Source of the DNA: Mnemiopsis leidyi
Lineage: Eukaryota; Ctenophora; Tentaculata; Lobata; Bolinopsidae
Assembly (NCBI GenBank): GCA_000226015.1
Contig: JH153723.1
Span: 46,575-110,574, forward strand
Reading direction: 5' to 3'
DNA: 64,000 nucleotides
Shown here: positions 43,861 through 54,200 of the stretch, in pieces
Layout of the letters: each line of letters opens with the position of its first letter
Position numbering within the stretch: position 1 is the first letter of the stretch
Notes under the pieces: generated by a model
Told to the model about the DNA's origin: nothing
Seen by the model: the letters and a program-made list of their open reading frames with translations, nothing else
Databases searched by the model: none
Position numbers and translations under genes: made by a program

Positions 43861-46555
43861 ATGGACGGGTTGGGTGACATACAGACGTACAAAGTACAAC
43901 TAGAACAGGTACTTACAGAAACACTACACGTGTTTGAATACTTGTCTTCAGCGACACGGGACTTATTTAGTTCTAACTACATATACAACTTATTCCAGCG
44001 GATACATTTCGTCACTCGCTTCAACTGGACAATGATCGATTGTAGACTGTAGTCTACTATTTGGAAATCGACTTTCCTTTAGTACGAACTATTATAATAC
44101 CTGCTCATGCCGTATCGCTTTTAAGTCTCACTATTTCCCTTCCCAGGTTGAAGCTGCCCTAGTTGGGGAACCTGACAATGAAGAACTGATAAAGCTGAAA
44201 GCAGATTTGATGGTCAGTCTGTAGTTAACAGCTAGACTATTTGGCTGCAAAACCAGAGTTTTGAAATTCTCTGGGACACTTTTGTCTATTTTTGTTTTTT
44301 GTGCGCACACGCGAAAAAGTTTTTCCAGTGAATTTTCACTGTGGGTCAATGAGATACGCGCGTATCCGTTAATTGACGCGCGTTCTTGACAAAGGCCACA
44401 TCACCACATATGTATTGTGTGTAAGATTTGTGTACTTCAGGATATTATAGCCTTAACAGAGGATCTAATGGGACTGTCTAGTAGCAAAAAGTCCAAAGTG
44501 ATGAAAGAGGTGGAGGAGGACTCAATCACAATTCCTAAACAGGTTAGGATCAATATAAAGTCCTGTTTTAACGGTCTACGCGACTTTTGACCCGGAAGTT
44601 CAATTTCCCGCCTTTTCCAGTTTTGAGATATAATGTATACAAAAAGAATGAATATTGTGAAACAAAGTCTAACATCCCCAGAAAACGCCGACAGTGATGT
44701 CGCTGTACGATGACGATGATGATGTCGGCGTGACGACGGCGACGGAAACCTCAGCTCTCTCAGAACCAGTACACGAACCAGAAATAAACGCCCCTGAAAC
44801 TGAGAATAGTGAAATTGAGCCCATGGTTCGTTGTTGAATATTGATGTGTCGATTTACATAGGCTACGTTAAGTTGTTTTGATTTAATTCAATTTTAATAG
44901 AACGGTAATCGGTAAAATAAAATTGATTCTGTTTCACTCTTCAGATCACGATCGGCAGTAATTTCTCAGTCAGTCGGAAAACACCGAAAGTCGATATCAT
45001 CGACGAAAAAGAACGATTATATCGGGTAATGATAAACTTTCTGGGTCCTTTACTTTGCTAGGCGACAAACATGAACAGAATTACAACTGTACGATGTACA
45101 TCTTCACAGTTGTGTGCTACGTATCTTTGATCACAATTATGTGAGATAATTAACATTTCCTCTGTACACAGCAACAGCTACAAGAGTTGAAGATGTTGAC
45201 TGCTGACTGGAAACCAGGAGACAAGTGCCAAGCTTTGAATTCCGATACTAATCAGTGTAGTTTTTTTTTAATTTTAAAAATATCTTGACTTTAAAATCAT
45301 AAAATTCCTCCTTCTACAAAACGATTTTCTCGTATTTAATCTTACTACTTTTTCCAGGTTTAACGAAGCAGAAGTGTTAGCAAACGGTGACGGATTTTTA
45401 CAAGTTAAGTACAGCGACAGTGGACTAGTAGCTAATGTCTTGGTAAGATTTTCAGCTTAGACTTGGTTTAAGGAGCTCAAAACACAAATGTAGATTTTTA
45501 AAAATTCATACGTCTACTTATATTGTTGAAAAAATAAGTTAATTAAAGTGCACATAATTTCAGCTATCGAATGTGAGGAAACAGAAAAAGAGGAGATGGG
45601 GAGAAGTAACTACTGCTCCCACGCCAGTCGAGTTAGTTTTTACAAAACCACGTATCGTAATTCTGTGTTGTAGTGCAAGGTAAATCCATAGTCTGTACAC
45701 TTTTAACTAGATTTGGGAGGCAATAATTTGATTGCTTTAGAGCGAAGAAGTCAGTTGTTCAAAAAGAGAAGAAAAAGAAAAAGAAATTGAGCAGAAAACA
45801 AAGACAGACTGAAATGGAACAGGTAACGTTTAGAGGTTGGGAACAACCTCTTTTAGCTACAGTTTTATTTCGTTATCTGTAAAGTTTTTCTGGAAGTTAA
45901 AACAGCATTCTCTATTCCACCTTAATAAATTACTTACCTCTGGCGTTTCTAACATACTTGATTTCCAGGCTAAAGAACAAGAGAAAAAGAACTGGCTGTC
46001 GTTTATGAAAGGAAACAAGACGGTAGCTAAAAACTCAACAAAGAAGAGTATCTTCGCTTCACCAGATAACTTTGAGGGGAAGGTTTGTAGATTTTTTTTC
46101 TCACATTCTCTCCCATGTTAATTGTACGGAATAATCCTGCAGCAATTCCGTAAGTATCCTGCTTGTTCTGATCGGTCTATTGGGGCATCTACTTCATTCA
46201 AGTATGTGTCTCCATGTAAAATACAAGAACGTGTTATTCTGTAATTTCCTTGTGATACTAGAAATACAGCAGATCATTATTTGTACGCTTGAGATACATG
46301 ACATTCGTCACACGCCTGTATTTACGCTACTCACGCGTCTGTATTGATGTGTGTTGTTTAATGTACAGGCTGAATATCAAGTTATTCACATAACTTAGTC
46401 TTATATATTATGTTTTGTGAATGTGCATATTGCATTATTTACGCATTGTCATCATCAATACAAATACCTTATTTTTTCAGATCGGTATCGGAACATGTGG
46501 AATTTCAGGAAAAGGAATGACGAGTTTTACCGGGCCTGACAAGTGGAAAAGATAG
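43861..46555 (+). CDS. SMNDC1: Survival of motor neuron-related splicing factor 30 (SPF30)
   Basis: Eleven exons: 43861-43908, 44147-44212, 44441-44542, 44682-44825, 44945-45025, 45172-45254, 45358-45442, 45564-45679, 45741-45822, 45969-46082 and 46481-46555. All phases close, giving 331 residues; the human protein has 238. The N-terminal helix (YKVQLEQVEAALVGEPDNEE) matches the family. The Tudor domain lies at about residues 160-215 (KPGDKCQALNSDT to LSNVRK). The C-terminal part has a lysine-rich coiled coil, then WLSFMKGNK, KKSIFASPDNFEGK and IGIGTCGISGKGMTSF. The extra length is an acidic insert before the Tudor domain. SPF30 binds symmetric dimethylarginine on Sm proteins and helps tri-snRNP join the pre-spliceosome. 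The Tudor DYGN-like strand reads KYSDSGLV, so the aromatic cage may be altered. Confidence 0.9.
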
Positions 46556-47382
46556 TAAAAAAGTGACGTTAAAAATTGAATATTTTATCGCTGTAAATAT
46601 GAGGAATCGGCCAAGGTCAGGTCGAACTTGGTGACATGCAACTACGAGTACAGAGAAAGTTCAAATTTCAGCGTGAGCGAAACGAAAGGGTTCCTTATTT
46701 ATCTGTTTTACACAGAGTAGTGTTATCAGATCGTAACGATAAATGTGTAATTACGTACATTTCTGAAGTGAGACAGTTTGTTTACCCAATTTTGTCACCC
46801 AAATATTAGTTGTGTCAAGTACACGGTTTTCTTGATCGGGGCGGATCGAGACTCAGTAGCTATCAGCAGATTGACATTTTGTTTATGTTCCTGAATTGTA
46901 TTTTCTTAATTTAAGCACTTTAATCCAACCGTTTATTACTCGCCTCCGTTTCAGTAAATTCCATTCTTCACTTTTTTAGCTTATCTCCGTGAAAATCATT
47001 TAACACATAACATCAATCTAAGTAAGTTAGCTAACTACTTACTCTAAGCCAACTTCCTACTCTAAGCTAACTACTTACTCTAAGCTAACTACTTACTCTA
47101 AGCTTACTACTTACTCTAAGCTAACTACTTACTCTAAGCTAACTACTTACTCTAAGCTAACTTCCTACTCTAAGCTAACTACTTACTTTAAGCAAACTAC
47201 TTACTTAAAGCTAACTACTTACTTTAAGCAAACTACTTACTTAAAGCTAACAACTTGCTTTAAACTAACTACTTGCTTTAAGCTAACTACTTACTTAAAG
47301 CTAACTACTTACTTTAAGCAAACTACTTACTTAAAACTAACTACTTACTTTAAGCTAACTATTAAACACGACCTAGGATACC
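46556..47382. other. SMNDC1-CUTA interval
   Basis: 3' region of SMNDC1, then the minisatellite described separately, ending in CCTAG six bases before the CUTA start. Confidence 0.5.
47020..47362. repeat. 18-bp minisatellite, about 19 units
   Basis: Tandem units of TAAGCTAACTACTTACTC with variants (ACTTTAAGCAAACT, ACTTAAAGCTAAC). It ends about 20 bases before the CUTA start codon, so it occupies the likely promoter or 5' UTR. Confidence 0.9.
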
Positions 47383-48512
47383 ATGGCAGGAGCAGCAGGA
47401 AAGTTCTGTATGGTATTCGTTACAGTCCCGAGTAGGGAGGTCGCTAAATCTATAGCTGGAGGTAAGCGTCTTCGTATATTTAATATTTACGAATTTAATT
47501 ATATATTGTACCTTTACACTGTTATTTCCATTTAGATATATCAACTACTGAGATAGATACAAGATCTCTTGTTGCACAGTTATAATAAGATTCATACAAG
47601 GACATAAGCAAGATCTGCAGTTAACTTACAATCCAAAAACCCTAGGACTATTAATTTCAGTTCGGTTCAGATATATCGATTACCAAGATCAAGACATTTC
47701 TTTGAGTATATTAGGTTCGATAGTTTACTTACAATACTAAACCCCAGGACTATTAAGTGAGAAGTTAGCAGCGTGTATTAACGTTATTCCGGGAGTGACG
47801 TCATACTACGAGTGGCAGGGCAAGATTGAGGAGGATCAAGAGGTTTAGAGGTTTATATTATCTCCAAATTCAGGTTTGGAGGTTTAAATTATCTCCAAAT
47901 TCAGGTTTAGAGGTTTAGATTATCTCCAAATTGAGGTTAAAATGTGTTTTATAGGCGCTAGTAGTTTTAACAACCAGGCTACGTTCGAAGTCTTAGACGT
48001 TTCAGTAATAACCCATTAGTTTTAGGGGCAGACTTATCAGTGATTATCTCTTAACGGTTTTAGGAATAGACTTATTAGTGATTATTATCTCTTAACGGTT
48101 TTCGGAATAGACTTATTAGTGATTATCTCTAATATCAGTTTTAGGGTTAGACTTATCAGTGATTATCTCTTATCAGCGCCTCATTTCAGCTGCTACTCAT
48201 GATAAAATCTACAAGTGCAAAGTTCAGTGAACTGTCGGAGTTCGTTAAATCAAAACACCCGTACGACTGTGTAGAAGTTAGTCCACTGTAGACATAGAAA
48301 CTTCAAATTTCTGTGTTTATTGTTGAATAGTCCATCCTAACTGGACTGAAAGCGTTGTTAATGCGGACGTAACTGTAACAGAAATAGAAATTAATTTAGA
48401 AAATTACATTTAGCATCTTGTTTACTTGTCGATATTTCAGGTAATATCAGCTGATATTGACCAAGGAAACCAGCCTTATCTTGATTGGATAGAAAAGTCT
48501 TGCACGAAATGA
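47383..48512 (+). CDS. CUTA: CutA divalent-cation tolerance homologue
   Basis: Four exons: 47383-47461, 47748-47842, 48190-48276 and 48441-48512, giving 110 residues, the usual core length. Motifs: [39 protein letters not shown] with GKIEED after it, [35 protein letters not shown] and LDWI. The family forms a tight trimer of ferredoxin-like folds. Bacterial CutA is tied to copper tolerance; animal CUTA is linked to acetylcholinesterase anchoring. The HPYDCVEV segment replaces the common HPYEVPEI. No signal peptide or transmembrane anchor is visible, so this is the short soluble form. Confidence 0.92.
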
Positions 48513-48859
48513 GTTAAATTCATGTAGTAACTGGTTATCGATAACAGCTTTAAACTTTAAAGCTTCTTTTAGAATTGCTTACATTTAGTCGAGAAGCGTT
48601 TGTAATTTTACTTTTTTATGTTAAAAACTGTCTAATTTTACATTCTGTAATTTATTTAAAAGAATTTGTTTTTTAAGCACAACTTTCCAATTTTTCCATA
48701 TAATATTCGATAAATTTCACATATTTTTGAACAAAATCAATGATAGCAATAAAAATATTTCCGTGTCGTATGTCGTATTTACGACATGCGTCTACAATTA
48801 TAAATGTCTAAACTCTAAACTCTAACTGCAAGACTGACCACCGTAATTCAGGAAGGAAG

Positions 48860-50947
48860 ATGAAAAGTTTGGAACAGGAAGGCTGGATCCTAAAACCGGA
48901 CATCTCGAAAACCCACACTGAACTCCTCGACACAGATCTATCCCATGTTGGAGCTAAGTTTATACCAGCTGACTTTGCAAGCACGACCTTACTGACCGGC
49001 CCTAAAATACTGCAAGTAAAACGTGTAAAGGATGTCAGTCACTCCAAGATTAGCCACGAAAACGGGTCCAATAAGAGCATGTTCCGCTTGACTTTGTCAG
49101 ACGGTAACTCAACCTGTTCGGCTATGAATCTGCAGACAATACCTGGACTTAGCGGGAAAGTTTACCCCGGCACCAAGTTGAGAATAAAGAGTGGCGGAGC
49201 CCAGGTTTTAGGGGGTTTCTTGCTACTGACGCCCGGAAACTGTGAGATTTTGGGGGGTAGGGTTGAGAAGTTGGTGGAGAACATTGAGAAGAACGAGAAT
49301 ATTTCCAAGAAAAAGGGAGGCGAGGGAGGTCCGCCCAAGTTTGTTCCTTTCGGATCAGCCGGAAACAACAACAGCGCTAGTTTGAATTCAGTACTTTCTA
49401 AACCTAGCAATCTCGATACAGAAGATTCAAACTCGCGGAATGATGGAAAGAATGATAACAGTGATCAGAAAAGTTCTTATCAGAGGGATAGGGGAGGAAA
49501 AGGTCGCGGAAAAGGAGGAGGACAAAGAAATGATCACAGAGGATCTAATGACGGGGATGGTCACAGATCAAACGACGATCGGTTCAATAACAAAAGTCGA
49601 GGAAAAAAGTCCGATTCCAGAGGAAAGAGTCGTGGTATCTATCAGGACAGTAACCATGGAAACAAGTCCGATTTCCGAGGAAGTAGTCGTGGTAACTCCC
49701 ACGACAGTAACCATGGAAACAAGTCCGATTCCAGAGGAAATAGTCGTGGTAACTTCCACGACAGTAACTATGGAAACAAGCCCGATTTCCGCGGAAACAG
49801 TCGTGGTAACTTCCACGACAAAAACCGCGGTAACACCCGGGAAAGAGACGAGGAAAACAAGTCTGATAGAGGTAGAGGTTCCCGAGGTAAGGACAGGTCG
49901 AGAAGGGACGACTACTCGCCTCCAGAGAGGAGCCACCCCACTGGGTTTAGTCTGGGTGACATGGTACATGACTTCCCTGCTCTAGGAAGTTCTGCTGCTG
50001 CTGATTCTGCCACAGGGAGGAGTACAGATACCGACTACAGTTCTAACTCTTGGGGTGGAGGTTCCAGGAGCGACAGGTCACACAGTAACGAAGATCGAAA
50101 TAGCAGGTCACGTGGGCGCGGAAAGGGGTCACGTGGCCGTGGGAACAACAGATCTCGTCGAGACGATTACTCCTCCGGACAAAACAAACCAGCTGGGTTC
50201 AAAGCGGATCTGGAAGCAGACTTCCCCGCCCTAGGAGGTGCAGCCCCAGTTGAAGAGAGTAGCAAATCTACAGCTCCTGTCTCTAAAAGTAAGGGGTACA
50301 CTCAGGTAGACGAGGACGGGTTTGAGATACACGACCACCTGTTGTACGATGATAACGGTCCTCCTCGTCAACTACACGACCCCTCTTTCCACCACAAACA
50401 AGGGTATGATAGTTACCGGGCTGGGGCAGCAGATCAGATTGTTGATAAAGTTCGTGATATGTCTGTGTCAAGTTCTTCTTATCGTAACCATGGTAACCAT
50501 GATCAATCTGGTGGACATGTTAACAGTGGTAGAGATGGTAAAGATAAGAGTTCTAAAAGTCAGGATTACCGAAGGAGGGATCAGGATAGAGGCGACGACC
50601 GGGGACATCGGAGAGAAGGAGGAGAATCTAGCCAAGGTCGTCGTGATCAGAGAGATGACAGGAGATATGATCGTCGGGGCGATGAGAGATATGATCAACG
50701 TTACCATGGTTACGATCAGGTTTATGAGCAGCGTTACAATGATAGATATGAACAGCGTTACAATGACCGATATGAACAGCGGTACGAAGACAGATATGAA
50801 CCCCGAGAGCGTTACTATGAGCAACATCATGACCACTATGATGATCGCCACAATTATCAAAACCGAGGCGGGAGGAATGCTCCATCTGATCGTTCTAACT
50901 TGTCAGGGAACCGAGGTCGGTCCTCAGGACACTACAGAAGATATTAA
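48860..50947 (+). CDS. TDRD3: TDRD3-like protein: OB-fold with RGG/RS-like tail, no Tudor domain seen
   Basis: Single exon, 695 residues. Residues 1-150 match the N-terminal DUF1767 and OB fold of TDRD3 and RMI1: GWILKPD, DTDLSHVGAKFIPADF, LTGPKILQVKRVKDVS, MFRLTLSDGNSTCSAMNLQ and a closing FLLLTPGNCEILGG. In TDRD3 this region binds topoisomerase 3-beta. The remaining 540 residues are low-complexity, rich in Gly, Arg, Ser, Asp and Tyr. They include about four near-identical repeats of a 60-base unit (about 49605-49835, SRGNSHDSNHGNKSD type), two DFPALG motifs, and an RYEQRYNDRYEQRY array. No UBA or Tudor domain is seen up to the stop, unlike the vertebrate protein. It could instead be a TDRD3/RMI1 paralogue. 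The ATG follows an ATTCAG acceptor by eight bases. Confidence 0.8.
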   Translation: MKSLEQEGWILKPDISKTHTELLDTDLSHVGAKFIPADFASTTLLTGPKILQVKRVKDVSHSKISHENGSNKSMFRLTLSDGNSTCSAMNLQTIPGLSGKVYPGTKLRIKSGGAQVLGGFLLLTPGNCEILGGRVEKLVENIEKNENISKKKGGEGGPPKFVPFGSAGNNNSASLNSVLSKPSNLDTEDSNSRNDGKNDNSDQKSSYQRDRGGKGRGKGGGQRNDHRGSNDGDGHRSNDDRFNNKSRGKKSDSRGKSRGIYQDSNHGNKSDFRGSSRGNSHDSNHGNKSDSRGNSRGNFHDSNYGNKPDFRGNSRGNFHDKNRGNTRERDEENKSDRGRGSRGKDRSRRDDYSPPERSHPTGFSLGDMVHDFPALGSSAAADSATGRSTDTDYSSNSWGGGSRSDRSHSNEDRNSRSRGRGKGSRGRGNNRSRRDDYSSGQNKPAGFKADLEADFPALGGAAPVEESSKSTAPVSKSKGYTQVDEDGFEIHDHLLYDDNGPPRQLHDPSFHHKQGYDSYRAGAADQIVDKVRDMSVSSSSYRNHGNHDQSGGHVNSGRDGKDKSSKSQDYRRRDQDRGDDRGHRREGGESSQGRRDQRDDRRYDRRGDERYDQRYHGYDQVYEQRYNDRYEQRYNDRYEQRYEDRYEPRERYYEQHHDHYDDRHNYQNRGGRNAPSDRSNLSGNRGRSSGHYRRY

Positions 50948-51286
50948 GTTTTGTAATGGGATAGTCGGAAATTGATGCGAAGTCATTATTTATCGTTTGC
51001 ATTGTACGGCTACAGGAATTAAGATAGATCGGTTTGTGGACGAAGCTCGTTTTTCTATTTAATTATAATTTTGATTGTTTTGCGATCCATTATTTAAATG
51101 TTCCAGTTGTTTACATCGCATAATATTTAGGTAATCATATTCACGCTTTGTTATTACACATCGACAACATTTACATATTTACATTATTCAATATTCCCTA
51201 AGTTCCTCTCTCAATATTCATTATTCTCTCCCTCCCCTAGAATGTGACATGTAAAAGAGACTATCCAACCCACCAGAATACAAGCC
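50948..51286. other. TDRD3-CLPX interval
   Basis: TDRD3-like 3' UTR and CLPX leader. The interval is only 339 bases and contains the pyrimidine-rich acceptor at about 51225-51240. Confidence 0.5.
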
Positions 51287-54200
51287 ATGCAGAGGTCCCT
51301 ACTGTCCTGTGTAAGAAATGGGCGCGGTCTAACCCAACTAGCTGGCGGAGTGTCCCCTCTTTCTATAAGACATAATCTCCCATGGTGGGTATTACCGAGA
51401 TTTTAATTAGTTGTATGCTAGACATTCTAGCTTATTCATTCTAGCCCCTCGCAGAGGTCGGTTTTCGCAACTAATCATGGCCTCTCAATTTCTCTACTAT
51501 CAGGATTTTAATTTCCCCCAGTGTCCAGAACCTACACACCTCACCAGTACAATCCATGCCCCGGTACGGTGGGGGATCACATAACGCAGGTGGCAAGATC
51601 AGATTCTCTTGTCCTAAGTGCAAGTCTCTCATCATGTTCTACTGCAAGTTTTCTGGAACTAAACGTCACATCAGGTAATAATGGAGCTTTTTTGAAATAG
51701 ATTTTAATTTGTATCAGAGTTTTTGTTGTTTCCGACAAAATTGTCAAGATTATCGCCGATAATCGGATCTAACTTTTACGGCCTTGATTTGAAATAAGGA
51801 CTAAACCTCCCCCTCCCTTAGATGTCACAAGTGTGACGAGCTTATCTCGGTAGTACACAACCCTGTACCGGAAACAGACATAGCAGAAAGTGATGTTCCA
51901 CATCTTGATAATCTGTACAACAGCGAGCTGTTAGAGGAGCTGAGTAGAGGTGAGTCCTGGTTAAGTAGAGCTAGAGGGTCAGGTGAGTCAGGGGGAGTCA
52001 GGGGAAGTCAGGGGAGTCAGGGGAGAAACTGGGCCCTGACCCAACACCCCGGGCGAGTATTAACTTGTGTTGTTTAAATTTGTAAGAACAGTAAATTATT
52101 GGCACTGTGTTATGAAATTGAGAAAGAAAGAAGAAACTGTAACTCCCCTTCCCCCAGCTCAAGATATAAAGAGTCTGGACGACAAGAGACTAGGTCGCCT
52201 GTTCGGGCCCGCCTACGAGGAGCCTAGTCCTGCAGATCAGAAGGAGAAGGTTGTCGTGGACCAGGCTCCTCCCCCTCGCGATATCTTCACTTATCTCGAC
52301 AAGTCGGTTTCTTTTGTGTCGGATCACTTCCACTATTTGCGATTGGTTTCACATGAAAACTTTTACCGTAGATATCTTTATAGATTCACTTTCACTGTAC
52401 TGTTTATTTACACTTATTTCGACGCAGGTTCGTACAAGGGCAGGACCGAGCTAAGAAAGTGTTAGCAGTCAGTATATACAACCACTACAAGAGACTTAGA
52501 GCTCAACAAACTGATAAGGACCGGGAGGATGTACCGAGATTAGACAAGAGTAACGTTCTTCTGATAGGTCCTACCGGCAGTGGTAAGTACACAATTACAC
52601 AATGTGTATCAGATTACAGCCTGCCGTAGTACTAAGTCAAATTTAGAAAATTTGTAAAATTTTCGGCGCACAATCCTAATGACAATGATCATATACGTAT
52701 ATATATACGTATATATGCGCTGTTTACTTTACATGCACTATACAATTTGTTTTGTACCTTTACTCTTGATTTTTTGTTGTTTAATAGTACTACGGCAGGC
52801 TGTGTTCCGACTTGATTTCGCAGCGTAGTTGTTGTAAGTCACAGTTATCCGAACAATACTTACATTTGCTTGCTCGAAATGAGGACCTGAAAAAGGTCTC
52901 CTCCCCACTTGAAACCACAACAGTTACAGTTTGGTGTTTCAAGTCTTATTAGTATTGGAGTTTTGGTAGGAAATTTTCATTTGTTCTTTTGTGGCTTACT
53001 TTTGGCAGACTTCACTTTCCTCTTTCCTTTCAAATTTACTCTTTATATTTGTAGAGTGATGGTAGAATACTTCTAACTTAATTTATGAGTCATGATGCCT
53101 CTACCTAACAATCAACACAACAATTTCAGGGAAGACGTATCTGTTCCAGATGGCAGCTAAACTGCTAGATGTACCGATGGTAGTATGTGATTGTACCTCC
53201 CTGACCCAGGCCGGATATGTTGGTAGGCATTGTTAATCTATTTTGTACATTGTTAATCTATTTTGTATATTGTAGTCTAATCTATTTTGTATACTGTAGT
53301 CAATCTTGTACAAGTTGATCTTGTACTGCGTTGTAAATCTGGGATATTGTTGTAGTTATCTCTTCACTGTTGCTCTGGTTTTAGTGCATAGAAATATGTT
53401 GTAACACTGTGACCATCGTAACGTTGTTACACTGTAACCACCGTAACGCTTTAACACTGTAACCATAGTAAAAACCGTAACACTGTAACCATAGTAAAAC
53501 CGTAACACTGTAACCATGGTATCACTCTCTCATAGTGACACCATGGTGAAACTGTAACCATGGTAACACAGTAACCATGGTAACACTGTTTCCATGGTAA
53601 TGTTGTATCCATGATAACACTGTAACTAAGGTAACACTGTAACCATGGTATTATGGTAACACTGTAACTATGGTAACACTGTAACCATGGTATCATGGTA
53701 ACACTGTAACTATGGTATTATTGTTACACTGTAGCTATGGTAACACTGTAACATCAGGTGAAGATGTAGAGAGTGTAATTGTGAGACTCTGGCAGGCCGC
53801 AGGACAAGATTTGGAGCGAACTCAACAAGGGATAATCGTGCTTGACGAGGTAACTAATACACTATATTCGTTCACCCGTTAAAGTAATCTGTTTTTCGAA
53901 TCGACAGTTCACTCCTGATGGTTGTTTTCGTCCTGTTATTTGACAACCCTTCTCAAACACCGAAAATCAAAAAATACCGGTCGCTACACCAAAAATGGTA
54001 AATTGGCTTGTTTTTGGGACCCCCCCCCCCTTCGGGCACGTATTTCGGAGTCGACCGATTTTTCATTTACAAGATTAATCGAAAGTTCCAGGTTTCTAAA
54101 CTTCTAAAGTTCTTACCGACCTGACATTCAAGCCGACTGAGAAACCGTCCTGTCAATTCTCCCTCTCTCCCCCAGCTCGACAAGTTAGCAAGTAAAAGAA

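Noticed and set aside
47020-47362. CRISPR-like regular array
   Set aside because: Units are directly abutting with no unique spacers, in an animal genome; it is a minisatellite. The same holds for the CLPX and ABCG arrays.
52067-52465. ORF of 132 codons on the plus strand
   Set aside because: It runs through a CLPX exon and its introns; only 52158-52302 is coding, in agreement with the CLPX phases.
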